Shown here piece by piece: positions 1 through 11,800 of a stretch of 64,000 nt of DNA (positions within the stretch are counted from its first letter, which is position 1; every line of letters starts with the position of its first letter). Location: assembly GCA_904063045.1 (NCBI GenBank), contig CAJFCJ010000019.1:730691-794690 (forward strand). The letters run 5' to 3'. This DNA is from Dimorphilus gyrociliatus. Lineage: Eukaryota > Annelida > Polychaeta > Dinophilidae. The translations under genes were made by a program, and so were the position numbers. A model generated the notes under the pieces. It did no database searches. It had not been told where the DNA came from and was given only the letters and a program-made list of their open reading frames with translations.

Positions 1-13
1 AAAGTGAATGCTT

Positions 14-43
14 TACAGCCGCGGTCAAAAATGTTTATACATG
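14..43 (+). repeat. Left terminal inverted repeat of Tc1 element with TA site
   Basis: TA at 14-15 followed by the outer terminal repeat, which starts CAGCCGCGGTCA and ends TATACATG. It pairs with the right end at 1641-1668. The inner repeat copy is at about 246-271. Confidence 0.93.
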
Positions 44-1668
44 AAAAAAAAGAAAATATTTTTTTTAAAAACTCATTTTTCTCTAATTTTGAGAAATAAA
101 ATTATTTTTCTTAAATAGAATGATGTTGTTTAAAGGGTATTTTATGTAATTTCATACAACATTTGTTTTTTTCAGCTTTTAAAAGTACTTTTTTTTTTTA
201 ATTTTAGACAACAAGTGCTTTTTGCAATTAAATTATATAATTTAAAAATGGCCATAAATATCTATAAAAACATGTTTTTTGTCTAAATAGTTTTTAGAAC
301 ATTTGAATTTAGAACAAATCTGACTCCGCAGATAATTACTTACATTTCTTTGTCAAAATGAAATATCATTCTCAAATTAGAGAGCTAGCAAGGGCGAAAA
401 AAGCTGAAATGACCTATAAAGAACTTGAGGCGGACTTAAATATCCCAAATTCTTCACTCCAGTATATCTGTGAGAACAAAAGAGCAGGAAAACCTGACAA
501 AAGGGGAAGACCATCCAAAGCCAGTGAAAGACTGAAGTCACTAATTAAAAGAGAATGCATAAGATTACAGGAAAAAAGAGAGTTGGCAACTGCTAAAAAA
601 ATTAAGGATAACTTAAGCCTGGATCTTTCTGAAAGAACCATTAGAAGGATTCTAAATAAAAATGGAGCAAAGTATCTGCCCATTTTGAAGGTATGCCCTT
701 TGTCAGCAAGAGCAAAAACCACACGATTAAATATACTGGGTGGATGGATTCAGAGCCAAGTTGAATATAAAAATGTGGTCTTCACAGATGAGTCCAGGTT
801 TTCGCTGGATGGTCCCGATCATCTGTTAACCTGGCAGCTCAATGACAGGCCAAGGCTCTTTAGAGATAAGCTTCCAGTTGGTGGAGGAGGAGTGATGGTG
901 TGGGGGTGTATATCCTCAGATGGTGAAGTTTTTATCCAAAGACTTCCCTCCAACATCTCTGGAGAGATTTATGCCGAATTTCTTCAGGGAACAGTTTTCC
1001 CAATTTTGAGGGAAAAATTTGGAGAAAACTTCACCTTTCAGCAGGATAATGCACCCCCACACACTGCCAGAGTAACAATGGATATCCTGGAGGAGAATGG
1101 AATTCAAGTCCTTGATTGGCCTCCATACTCTCCAGACCTCAACCCCATAGAGAATTTGTGGGGTTATTTAAAAATTAAAGTGTATGAAATTCAAACAACA
1201 AAAACCCTTGACCATTTATGGGACAGGATACAGGAAGAGGTGGACAAAATCAATACAAGCAATAGAGATTTTGTGAAAAATTTATATAGAGGAATCGGGG
1301 AGAGAGTTTGGCAAGTTATTATCAATAAAGGAAACAGAATTAAAAAGTAGTTTTTAGACTGAGACAAAACGCAAAAATTTAGAAAAAAAACCTTGACAAA
1401 CTATGTAATTAAATTTATATAAATATTTTTGGCCATTTTTTTTGGGACTATTTTTAATGATAAATAAACATAGAATTAAAAAACATTCTTTTTTTTATAT
1501 AAGAATATTTTTTTCAGTAAACTAAATCCATTTTCTGGTTTATAACATATTCTTCAACAAATATTTAAAAAAAGAACAAACAATTTTGTTGAAGAAATCC
1601 AAAAAAAAATTATTTTATAGAAAAAAAATATTTTTTTTTTCATGTATAGATATTTATGACCGCGGCTG
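16..1668 (+). mobile_element. Tc1-type DNA transposon, complete, IR/DR architecture
   Basis: The element is bounded by TA dinucleotides (14-15 and 1669-1670), the Tc1/mariner target-site duplication. Its ends are inverted repeats: 16-43 against the reverse complement of 1641-1668 match at 25 of 28 positions and begin CAGCCGCGGTCA. A second, inner copy of a related motif (core ATGGCCA then an AT-rich tail) lies at about 246-271 and, inverted, at 1413-1438. This gives the inverted-repeat/direct-repeat layout seen in Sleeping Beauty-like Tc1 elements. The single gene at 358-1350 is intact. The element sits upstream of the SORBS gene and interrupts no recognised exon. Intact ORF plus near-identical ends suggest a fairly recent insertion (inference). 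Confidence 0.95.
358..1350 (+). CDS. Tc1-family transposase, DD34E, intact
   Basis: 330-residue transposase that would cut and paste the surrounding element. The N-terminal ~115 residues hold two helix-turn-helix regions (PAI and RED subdomains) joined by a GRPS AT-hook-like linker (KRGRPSK). The catalytic domain shows the three acidic residues: D in FTDESRFSL, D in QQDNAPPHTA, and E in PNPIENLW-type context (PDLNPIENLW). I count 34 residues between the second D and the E, so it is DD34E, the Tc1 signature. The conserved GGGGVMVWGCIS motif is present. There is no frameshift or stop, and length is normal for the family (about 340). The ATG at 358 follows the inner repeat. No intron is seen. 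Confidence 0.96.
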   Translation: MKYHSQIRELARAKKAEMTYKELEADLNIPNSSLQYICENKRAGKPDKRGRPSKASERLKSLIKRECIRLQEKRELATAKKIKDNLSLDLSERTIRRILNKNGAKYLPILKVCPLSARAKTTRLNILGGWIQSQVEYKNVVFTDESRFSLDGPDHLLTWQLNDRPRLFRDKLPVGGGGVMVWGCISSDGEVFIQRLPSNISGEIYAEFLQGTVFPILREKFGENFTFQQDNAPPHTARVTMDILEENGIQVLDWPPYSPDLNPIENLWGYLKIKVYEIQTTKTLDHLWDRIQEEVDKINTSNRDFVKNLYRGIGERVWQVIINKGNRIKK

Positions 1669-1670
1669 TA
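1641..1670 (-). repeat. Right terminal inverted repeat of Tc1 element with TA site
   Basis: Reverse complement of the left end with three mismatches in 28 bases, followed by the duplicated TA at 1669-1670. The inner copy is at about 1413-1438. Confidence 0.93.
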
Positions 1671-2490
1671 TATATAATTGCATTATCTATAAATAGTATT
1701 GTGGAAAGAGGAGCGCGAGAGAGTGGGGAGGGGGGTTAGGGAAGGGGAAAACGTATCGCAATATAATAGGATTAAGACCGAAGGTATTTTCAGTAATGAT
1801 CAAGAGAAATCTACTAAAGAAACAGTCGAAGGAAGCTTTTTTTTTTATAAAAAAAAAACTGTATATAATTATATTAGCTCGTGTTAGGACAAAGGTAAAA
1901 TAAACATAAAAAAGTAGGAAGGATAAACATCAAGGTTTTTTAGGAGAGAGAATCTTTTGTAATAGAAATAAGTTTATACGCACTCGAGCGAAAGAACACA
2001 AATAATTCTTTAATTTACTCTGCGCATCAATAATAAAGTAGCTTTGAAAAAGAAAACATATATAGTGATTATATACGGTATATATATATATATATATCGT
2101 TCATATACCATTTATATAATTACTATTTATATATAATATTCCTTCTTCTCTTTTTAGCTTATGTTTATTCTTCTCTTCTACTAGTTTTTAGTATACGAGA
2201 ATTCGTATCGAAAGAAAATTGCGCAATAATTGGAAGTATTGTTTAACTAAAAGAATTGTTTAAGTAGCTTCTTAAAAGTTTAAAAAGTTATCCTAGCAGT
2301 CATTAGAGATGGCGATAGTATAGATATTAGCGAGAGATAAACGCCTAGAAATTGGACGGCTGCCAACCGAACTAAGATTCTTCGGACGGTGTGGCAGCAC
2401 TTTTTTCAAAATGGCGGATAAAGTCGGCTGGCGCCTTTCGTATGAGAGCTTCTTTCGACGCCCGATCTACAATTAGAACTAGTTACGAAG
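1671..2490 (+). promoter_or_regulatory. Probable promoter and 5' non-coding exon of the SORBS gene
   Basis: No coding region is supported here. A G-rich tract (1725-1747) lies just after the transposon. From about 2281 the base composition becomes clearly richer in G and C and ends at a good donor (GAAG|gttagt at 2490/2491), which looks like a transcribed leader exon. It contains CAAAATGGCGGA at 2407-2418, a YY1-like site, and a 21-codon reading frame starting in that site (uORF-like). Assignment to SORBS is inference from position. Confidence 0.4.
1725..1747 (+). other. Canonical G-quadruplex motif downstream of Tc1 element
   Basis: G runs of 4, 6, 3 and 4 (1725-1728, 1730-1735, 1739-1741, 1744-1747) with loops of 1, 3 and 2 bases. 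Short loops predict a stable quadruplex. It lies 55 bases after the transposon end. Confidence 0.75.
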
Positions 2491-2812
2491 GTTAGTGATT
2501 TCGGAGTAAAAGAATCTGTAATAGCTGTGCAATAAAGGGATTTTTTGTAAAGATTATTCAAATCAATATTCTCCCAGTTGCGACGGAATCTATGAGATTG
2601 ATTTGCCCTTGATAGCCAAGTTTGTTTTGATTGTCAAACTATTTGGTTAGGTTGGTTTTATAGAGATTCTATTTATATTCTTTTAGAGGACAATAAAGAG
2701 TAGTTTTGTCATTTAATAAACTTGCAATTTAAACTTATATTTCCAAGTAGTGTTTGATTTTTTGGAGTGATTAACCGCATCTAACTTCAGATATCTCTAT
2801 ATGTATTTGTAT

Positions 2813-2874
2813 GTGTGTGTGTGTATGTGTGTGTGAGTATGTCTGTGTATGTACGTGTGTATGTGTATGTATGT
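2813..2874. repeat. (TG)n/(TGTA)n microsatellite
   Basis: Imperfect TGTG/TGTA simple repeat upstream of the candidate first coding exon. Confidence 0.8.
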
Positions 2875-2910
2875 TTATATAAGATCGTCTACGTACAACG
2901 TAGATATACT

Positions 2911-2956
2911 ATGGGACAACAGAAGGCATCACGACAGCACAGTGAGATGAGCCGTT
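2911..2956 (+). CDS. Candidate first coding exon of SORBS, N-myristoylation-like start
   Basis: ATG at 2911 opens a short frame MGQQKASRQHSEMSR that would end at the donor T|gttaagt (2956/2957), leaving one base. Glycine 2 followed by QQKAS fits the N-myristoylation consensus. The phase fits the exon at 5852 only if that exon is read in the frame giving [13 protein letters not shown] and spliced from its internal weak donor (ACAG|gttcga). With the stronger donor at 5919 the phases disagree. It is a tentative start; transcript data would decide. Confidence 0.25.
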
Positions 2957-3172
2957 GTTAAGTGCGTTGACAAAAATCGATTTATATGATTTTCTCTCCT
3001 CTTTAAAGGAGTATTTAAAGAATATTTCGAATATTTAAAATTCTTAGAATTCCCCCATCTTCTAAAAATAGATATCCGTGAATTTTACTGTACGAAATCT
3101 CTCTATCTGCCCTGCCTTACACAGGCTAAATAAAAGCCGCATATAGGATAGAGAGATAGGCGGCTATGATGA

Positions 3173-3203
<31 letters not shown>

Positions 3204-5851
3204 TCTGTATATATAAAAGTTGTCTAAGAAATTGAAAAGGCTGAAGAGATATATAAACCGTTTTTATAGCTATTGATTGGCAGGGTATTCGAAAGTGTGT
3301 AAATTATTTAGACAGAAGTATACGTTCCATTCTTTGTATAAAAGGAAAGATCAGGGCAATAAAAGATAGGTTTCACTCAGACTCAAGTAGTTTCCTTTTT
3401 TATATTTAATTCTAAGTCTGTATTGCAAGTAGTTAAGTCGGATTATATATCTCTTTCTTTGCTGTAGTAATTTGTCGAGAAGACCCGTCAAGTATTTATT
3501 CAGTAGTATATAATCGATATGAATAAGGAAGGTATATGCTAAAATATCTATCTATACTGTATATACAGTATATATATACATATGTATATATATATATTCT
3601 CATCCTACTTATATAATTCGAAACGGAAGAGTTTGTCGGCCGTCTGTATCTAATTGAAAGATATATTTCTAACTCGTTTTTCTTCGCCTTTCTATTACCT
3701 GTAGAACGTTTTTCTTTTCCTATCTTTTTTACTGTTCTTTTTTTTTTTAAATTCTAAATTCCATTCTCAACGTGTTTTTTACATTACTAGTATTCACATT
3801 TTTCTACAAAGTATTGTTCCTTTTCTATTAACTCTGCTCCTATAGATTGAATAGCTTTTTCTTTGTATAACCTGACCGAATTAGGCTATCGTCGACTTTA
3901 TTACCTTTATCTCAACTCTAATCCACATTTATTTACAGTGTAGGCTAGCACTTAACCCATCATATCATCGGCCTATCGTTCAGATAAGGTGGAATCTTTA
4001 ATTCCGTATAGGCGATAATAGGAGGTGTTTTGTAAATATTCCAACGTTCTTTTTAAAGGCGGGAAAAAAAACATTTATACCTAAATTGACTAAGTTTTTT
4101 AGGCCAAGTAGGGTAAGCAACGTGGGGGCTTTGCAACTAATTTCACATTTGGTTTTTGTTTACTATGCTCGTCTTATAGCTTATTTGATGTTTTGTGTTT
4201 GTGCTTGAATGTTTTGATTGAAAGAGAATTGATTCCTAGCAACATTTTATATTTAGCTTATCATTAAGTATATTTATTGGTAATTTATTAACATATATAC
4301 TTGTAATAAACCACTCTAAAACGCTGTATTAGCATCTGAAAAAGTTATAAGTATAAGACAGATGGTCACGCCACCTGTTCGTTATTTTTGAAATCATAAT
4401 GAACGGATCATTTATCACCACTTGTCGTTAAATCGGTGAGACGAACTGGTTGAGAAAAGAACTTTTTAAAATATGTCGAAGCAAAAATAGAAAAAAAAAA
4501 GATTAAGGAGAGTTTATGAAAGCTCAAAAAGAAAGAGCCATAGGGGGATAAAAATGAGGAAATTCGGCTATCGAAGCCTTCGGCCCGCCTGTAAAAATAC
4601 TTTGCATCGTACTTTCAGTGGCGCTATCTATAAGCAAACCTTATCGGAAAAAGTATGTGTGAATGTTAATGAAAGACAAACACTGACTATAAATCATCTT
4701 TCTTTTCTGCCTTTCACACTCTACTTTTTACTTTTACTTTATCCTTTCGAAGGCGTGTACTTTCCGTGTAAGACGTTAAAATGTTTCCCTCTGATCTGTT
4801 TTGTTTAACCACGCCTTCCTGTGAATGCTTATTGTGCCAAGTGGCTTACAGTCAGGAAGCTGCAACGTTGCCGAATTCTTTTTTTGAATAAACTAGTGCC
4901 TAGAAAGGCGGCGTTGTTGGCTATACTCTGTAATCTTATCCTGATTTATTTTAAAGACTTTACCTATTTTCTTCAAAGAATGTATGTATCGCTTTCTTTA
5001 TGGTGCATCGATTTATATATAAATCTTTGTGTAGATAAATATGTATATACTATATCTTAAATAATGGTCAATCAATCATCTATAAAAAGAAACATAGACA
5101 ATATATATATATATATATATATTATTTTTATATCTCGTATTTGTTTGTATAAAAATAGACGTTATGAAAAATAATCATATCACCTATTTATCTTTCTTTT
5201 TCTTTTTCAAAATTTAGCTTGAAAAATAATTCTCCAAAGAAGAAGAACTTGCGGATGAGTGCATTCATTTAAGAAAAAAACTTTTTCTTCAAAAGAAAAC
5301 TTACATTCGTTCGAGAATCAAACTTTTTTTTTTTTATTCGAAAATAAAAGAAAACAGGAAACATTTATTAAAAGATTTTATTATTTAAGAAGAAGAAGTT
5401 ATAAAACTAACAAGTCAAAACGGAGAGCTTTAATCAAAGGTAAGGAAAAACAGAAACGCATACTTTTTTTTCTTAGTATTAGGTAAATTGACCTTAGACG
5501 TATACGCTGGAATTTTTAGTTAAAACAATCGTATTTATCAAAACGTGTTATAGCCTACCTTAGTAACTGAGTAGTATTGAAAAGGCTTTAGGTATATAGT
5601 GTACTTGGTGGATAAATTTTAAGTAGATATATATATATATATATATACATGTATTTATATATGTATATATACATGTATATATATAAACTGTACCCTATAT
5701 AATAATCCCATAAATAAGCTCCTAATTGATATAATATGTACGTGTATATCCATATAAGTATCTACGTATGAACGTTTTAATATTAGTCAAATTTTACTCA
5801 TAATCATTTTTTTTTAATTATTCATTTTTCATTCGTCATTGGAATAAACAG
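2957..5851 (+). other. Long intron or leader region of SORBS, no gene seen
   Basis: AT-rich sequence with TA microsatellites (3178-3203, 5101-5121, about 5629-5648). Several open frames of 75-84 codons here lack any recognisable domain, coding-like composition or splice context, so I treat the stretch as intronic. Confidence 0.5.
3178..3203. repeat. (TA)n microsatellite
   Basis: Uninterrupted TA dinucleotide run in the 5' part of the SORBS locus. Confidence 0.9.
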
Positions 5852-8800
5852 ACAACACTGGTTCGCCGGTCCGCGAAAGGGCGACCATAACAGGTTCGAT
5901 TCACCCGCTGATTTTCGAGGTAACTTTTTATTAATTTTATAAGAATATAACGGTTTTTTTGTAATATAAAGTTTAACAAATTGATATTTTCATCCTTTAT
6001 TTAATTTTTATATTTTTGGTTGTTTTGCTTTTCTTATTATCGGAAATTTCAGTATGCCCTGCTTTAGTCAGTTCGAACGCATTAGGAAGAGAGGCTGAAC
6101 GAGTTCTATTAGCCGATGATAATATGTCCTATAGTTCGGATACTGACTCTCAGCCAGGAAGTTACACTAGTAGGAGTCAATCTGATATACGACAAGCCAA
6201 CGTATGGTCGCCCACCGGTAGGATAAGATTTAAGCAGATAGAAAATATATTTATTTCAGTCACTTAAAATTCGGCTTAACATAAATAACACTACTACTTT
6301 TTTCCGAGTGCACATTTTTTTTTTCTTAGTGTTTTTTTTTTAAAAAAAAAACATTGTCTTTTTTTTTAATTCATTGTATCAAATTCTTTTACTTTTTATT
6401 GAGATTAATCATTTTTTTTTATAACAAGACTTTTTTATTTTTGCAATATCAACCTTTTAAGCTTAGCAACATATGTGTACTTAGGATTATGATATTTTGA
6501 ATAACCCTAAAAAAAAATAACCTATTTTTTTCAATATTATGATGAAGATTATCTAGCCTTTTTTTTTGTCTTTGATTAACTTTAGTACATAAAAGTTGTC
6601 TTGTAAATATTTCTCTTCTTAAACTTTTGAAGAAAAGAGGGTATTATAATTTTTTTTTTAAGCAGAAGATAACACTCACATTACGTCATTCACATTACAT
6701 TACTAGTATAAATCTGTCTGAAACGGATATGTTTTAGCCAAAGCCATTCCGCAATAATTTTTTACATCGGCCTGTATAAATAGCTAAATATTTATCATTC
6801 TTGGAGATCTTGTTTGTTATAGGCCTATAATAAATATTTGTCATTTTTTAAAAGTGTTGTATTAAACGGTTTGGGTCTCGTATGAGGGGGAATATATATA
6901 TATATATATAAACATATAGTCAGATAGATAAATATCTTTAGCTATAGTATTAAATTTATTAATTCCTTCTTTATCTTTATATCTTGGGTCTAATTATTTG
7001 ATGAGTATTTAAGTTTAGTGTAAATTTCATCATGATATTATTGAGGTCAAGAAAAAGAATTAATTGATTAGATTGGTTATGCAATTTCTTTTTTTTTATC
7101 GGCCTTGAAGGCAACTGAATAAATAAATTGAATTTTTTTAAACACATGGTACAAACGAATTAAAAGAGTAAAAGATTAAGAGAATGCAGCGACTTATAAG
7201 TTATTCAATATTTACAGATAGTTTACTTAATCTAGCTAAATTTTAAAATTAATACGGATCAATATGGATGGATGAACTACAAATTAAGCTCGTCTGCATC
7301 AGATATAGATTGATTGAATGTAGTCAAATTCGACCCTTAAATTATACCAGATTTCGTTGAAATTGCAGACTTAAAATTATCATAATCTCTTTACAGATAG
7401 ATGTAGAGTATTTGTGGTCTGTTTCGTTCTTATACAACTTGATTAGGTCTTGCAAGCTGGTACTTAAAATAAATATTGTTAGTGGTCTTCATAAGCAATA
7501 TTTATTCTCTAGATACAATTTCTCTATTAATATTAGTAGAACAAATATTGAAATTCTTGTAATTGTTGACTAATTAATGTTTTGATTGTTTTCAGGACAA
7601 CAAACACATATTAAGGGTTATAAACCAGTTAACTTCAATCCAGATTCTTACAACGATATGGAAGGAAGTAAGTCAATAGTTTATTGTAACTTGTTAAATC
7701 AGTGTTATAGTAGTAAAAAAAAGAAAAAATCGATTAGATATAGATATATTGTAAAATCAAATCTTTAGTAATAGACCTTTAATAATCGTGAGAAAAACAA
7801 AAAGTGGCGATGCTTTCCTTTAAAAAAAAAAGAAAAAAAAATGAGTCCGTTATTTTGTGGCTAGTATTTTTAAGGGTTGTATCGAAATTAAAACAGACCA
7901 GTTTTCGTCACCAATCATGTCACCATCGCCATCGTCAATGGCATCACCGGTGGCTTTTCCTACAACGGCTTTGCATATTGATACATCCACTCCTCCGCGA
8001 GTTACTTCTCCGGTTCTTTCACCAGCTCAAAGAAAATCCTTACTAGCTGGAGCATCACCTGGTGAAAGAATACCATTCTCAGTGCTTCAGCCTAATACAA
8101 AATTTAAGAATCCAGTCTCTCCTTTGGTCGATTCATCTTGGAGCGGACCTAAATCACCTAGACTTCAACGTGATGGACCCGGTTTTATTGAAACACTCCA
8201 AAAATCGGGAAAACCCGAAACGCCATACTTTCATAGACCAAGATCTGAAGAACAAAATCAACAATTAAATACGAATATATCACAACCATACAGAGAAATA
8301 GACAATCGGGCTCCCAACCCATTTAGCTCTCCTCTGACTTCCCAACAATCTCCCTCCTACAATTATAAAATGGGTAATTCAGTGACTGATCGGCCTTTAA
8401 AACAAAATCATGAAAAATTCATAAGAAAACCCGAACCCCAACCTCAGACATCGGTAAGATCGAATTCTTCGCACGAAAGACCAAAAGTGTTTGAAGCGAA
8501 ACCTTTTAGTAAAGAATTTTTTAATAGAATTGGCTCTAATTGTGTAAACGAAAGACCTTTAACACCAACAATGCCTTCTAATAAGCCTAGTTATGTTGTT
8601 CAACAAAAGCGACCGTTAACGCCAACTCTTAATTCGGACGGCGAATTGAAAATTAAGTACAATCATAGAGCTGGTGGTATAGAAGTTCAAGAAAGAGGCA
8701 AAGCACCAAAGAATTACGGAAATTACGTGAAATCTATGACTAGGTCTCAAGAAGAAGAAGAAGCAGAAGAAGAAGAAAAGCGTCATGTAAGGTTTTCTGA

Positions 8801-11800
8801 TGAAGATAGGAAAAAGATAAGTGATAAAGCTAGAAATGCTGCTTTTGAAAAAACGGGTTGGGTGAAACAATTAAGTCCAAGCGGTAAACCGTGTTGGAAG
8901 TTGGAACGAGATCTGGAAAACCAATCATCCTATTTACAAGACGATACAATAAGTCAAACGTTGGGTACGATCAGAAAGAAAACAGCTCAAGTAAAGGAGG
9001 ATTCGCACAAGAACGATTATATATTTAGAACTATAGAGAAAAATACGAGAAAGCACGAAGAACGTTTGGGGCAGAGATACAACGAGGAAGAGTTTATACC
9101 TAACATGGATAGACCTGGAAAAATAAGTTCACCCTTCCTGGAAAGTGGCTACTCTCCAACGTCTTACAGAAATTTTAATGCAGGAAAGAAGTTACGAGTA
9201 CCTTCTCCATTAAGTTTCCAGAGTATTGCTAATAGGCCAACGTCACCGGCAGACAGTGTTACGTCCGAACCAGCACTCGATAGCGTAAACAATCCTACAC
9301 GGATAAGTTTTCCTCGTAAAGGTCAAAACAAAGCGATTTCGAATCATAAATCATCTGTTCCTTGGGGTGAATTTTACTCAAAATATCAGCAAAAGGAATC
9401 AAATAGGGAGGAGGCTGGTTTAAGCAGGTTAATATCACCATCATTCAGGAAAGGCAATCATTTTGCTGATAGACAAGACAGAGACAGCCGCTCTCAAACA
9501 CCAGTCATTGATATAAAACCCTTAACAATCGGATCAAGATCTAGAACGGCGACACCGTCGCCCACCGCCACTCCGATCGCCAGCTCTGATATACCAAAAC
9601 CATCAGATCTTATCGATGCTATAAATAGCTTAACCTCCGAATGGAATCGTTGTTCAAGATATGCTGAGCACGATTCGAAAGTAACTAGTAAATACATGCT
9701 AGATTCGCCGTTATCGAGGTCGGGTAGGAAGGAAAAAAGTAGAAAGTTAACTATCCCAGGCCAGAGCTCGTTTGATAAGGTCATAAAAGGTGAGGCAAGG
9801 GTTTACCCCCTTACCTTCTTCCCTACCGACTTTGCTGTATATCTTACTTGCTTGATACTTGAGACTTTTCAGATGAAAATTTTTACTATTTAGATGAGCA
9901 TGAGCGCATGATAAAAAAAACTTGAACTGCATACAATATCACAATACTACCTCGAATAACAGACGCGTATGTTTAAGTGTGTTCTTGCTGTGAATTTACA
10001 ATAGTTTTTGCTATCACTAAAATCTGCTGTTATTCAACAGGTACTGAAAACCAATTCACTAAAAGGGATACGCTTGATAAAAGTAAGACTGTTATTTTTT
10101 TTTTATCTCTTTGTTAATACTAAACGGGATTTCAACTGTCATATATGATTTATTTTTGGGCGGGAAAGATTTCTTTTAAAAAGAGTATAGACCTCAAAAA
10201 GAAAAATTTTAACGAATTAATGTTATTGTATGTTAATATATCTATCTATCTAGTTATCTATATAACTTTATATATATATATATATCTACATATAGTATAG
10301 TTTATATAACGAGTGAAATATGCGATATATACAAGAAGGAATAGTATAAGAATGACTAACGTTTTAAGGGTAGCAACTAGTTCATCCAGTAGGTGACGTT
10401 GTAAATAGTTCTTGAAAATTAATGCTCCCTTCATTAGCTGCTTCTGTATTGAAGACTACAGTTATAAAACTACGCAAATTTTTAATTGCCCTGGGCCCTT
10501 TGAATAAGCTCAATAGAAATCATGTGATGTTTCCATACCCAGTATGATGAAGAAACTCAATATTAAATTTCCCGCAGGCAATATGAATATTCATTCAGCT
10601 CCATCATCACCCGCCAAGTACAAGGATGTTAACTCATCATTTAAACAATTCCGTAAAACGGAGGAGCCGTCGAAACAACGTCTCAAACTAACTCACTTGC
10701 AATCAACAACTCCAGAAATAGAACGACCGTCCAGTCCTGCAGTTTCCGCATCTGTTAGTAACTTATTTATATTTTTGACTTTTTTATTAGATATTTCCAT
10801 CAGTATACAAGCGTAATTTTTAACTTTCTTTCTAACGCACTTAAAAATATAGGTATCAAAGAAAGAAACTCCGGTAGTAGAACGGGAAAAGAATGATAAA
10901 GTACGGTTTAATTTTGGAAACGATTTCACCCGCTCTAACACATTACCGAAAACACAAAATCCAACAATAACACTTTTGCAAAAACGTAGAGGTAAGTTCG
11001 AATTAACATCTCATTATATTATTAATCAAATCTACGTATATATCCATCCAACCTAGTAAAACGCTATAAGATATAAGATATCAATAAAATTCTTATTGTA
11101 GAGTATTTTTAAAGTATATACATTCCTGTATAATACAGTATAAAATAAAAGTTTTAATTTAAGAAATCATTATATTATTTAACTCTTTATAATAAAAATA
11201 ATAAATAAATAAAAGACGAAAACGACCTGGATATTCCCTTCGGCGTGAAATTATTACAAGTATCCGGTGAGATTATTAAAAGTTGTACAGTGTTTTTTAA
11301 TTTTTACTTTTTTAATTTTCTACTTTCTTTATAAATTTATTAGAATATAGAAAATATTTTAATTTTTCTTATATTCTTCATTAAATAAACTATATAATAA
11401 GAAAGAAAGAGAAAAATTTAACTAATATCTTTATTGCTGTTGTTATTATTGCTGTATATTTAAAATATTTTTCAATTATTTTTGCTTTTCTTGTGTTTAA
11501 AATTCATTTTATTTTCATTTTTATTAGAATATAATATATGAACAAGTATTAATTGTAGACTGTGTATACGCTATACAATTTATAGTCTCTGTAAATGAGG
11601 CTATAAGAGAGTATGTTTTTTTTCTTTTTTTTTTTTGTGTGTTGTCTATTTCTATGTCATTTTCTTTCTACTATTAATAATACATAAATATATATATATT
11701 AGTATATATATATTTATTATATATATCTTTTCATTAATTATATTTGATTCTTTCAAACAGAGAGTCAAATTCCTCAAGGAGCTCAATATCTTGGTGAAAG

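Noticed and set aside
414-1107. Minus-strand frames within the transposase
   Set aside because: Shadows of the intact transposase frame on the other strand.
4554-5060. Two adjacent open frames of 84 and 79 codons on +
   Set aside because: No domain, low-complexity hydrophobic composition, no splice or homology support; they lie in the presumed SORBS leader intron.
5885-5905. tRNA B-box-like GGTTCGATTC
   Set aside because: No A box, acceptor stem or cloverleaf can be drawn; the motif lies in a likely SORBS exon.
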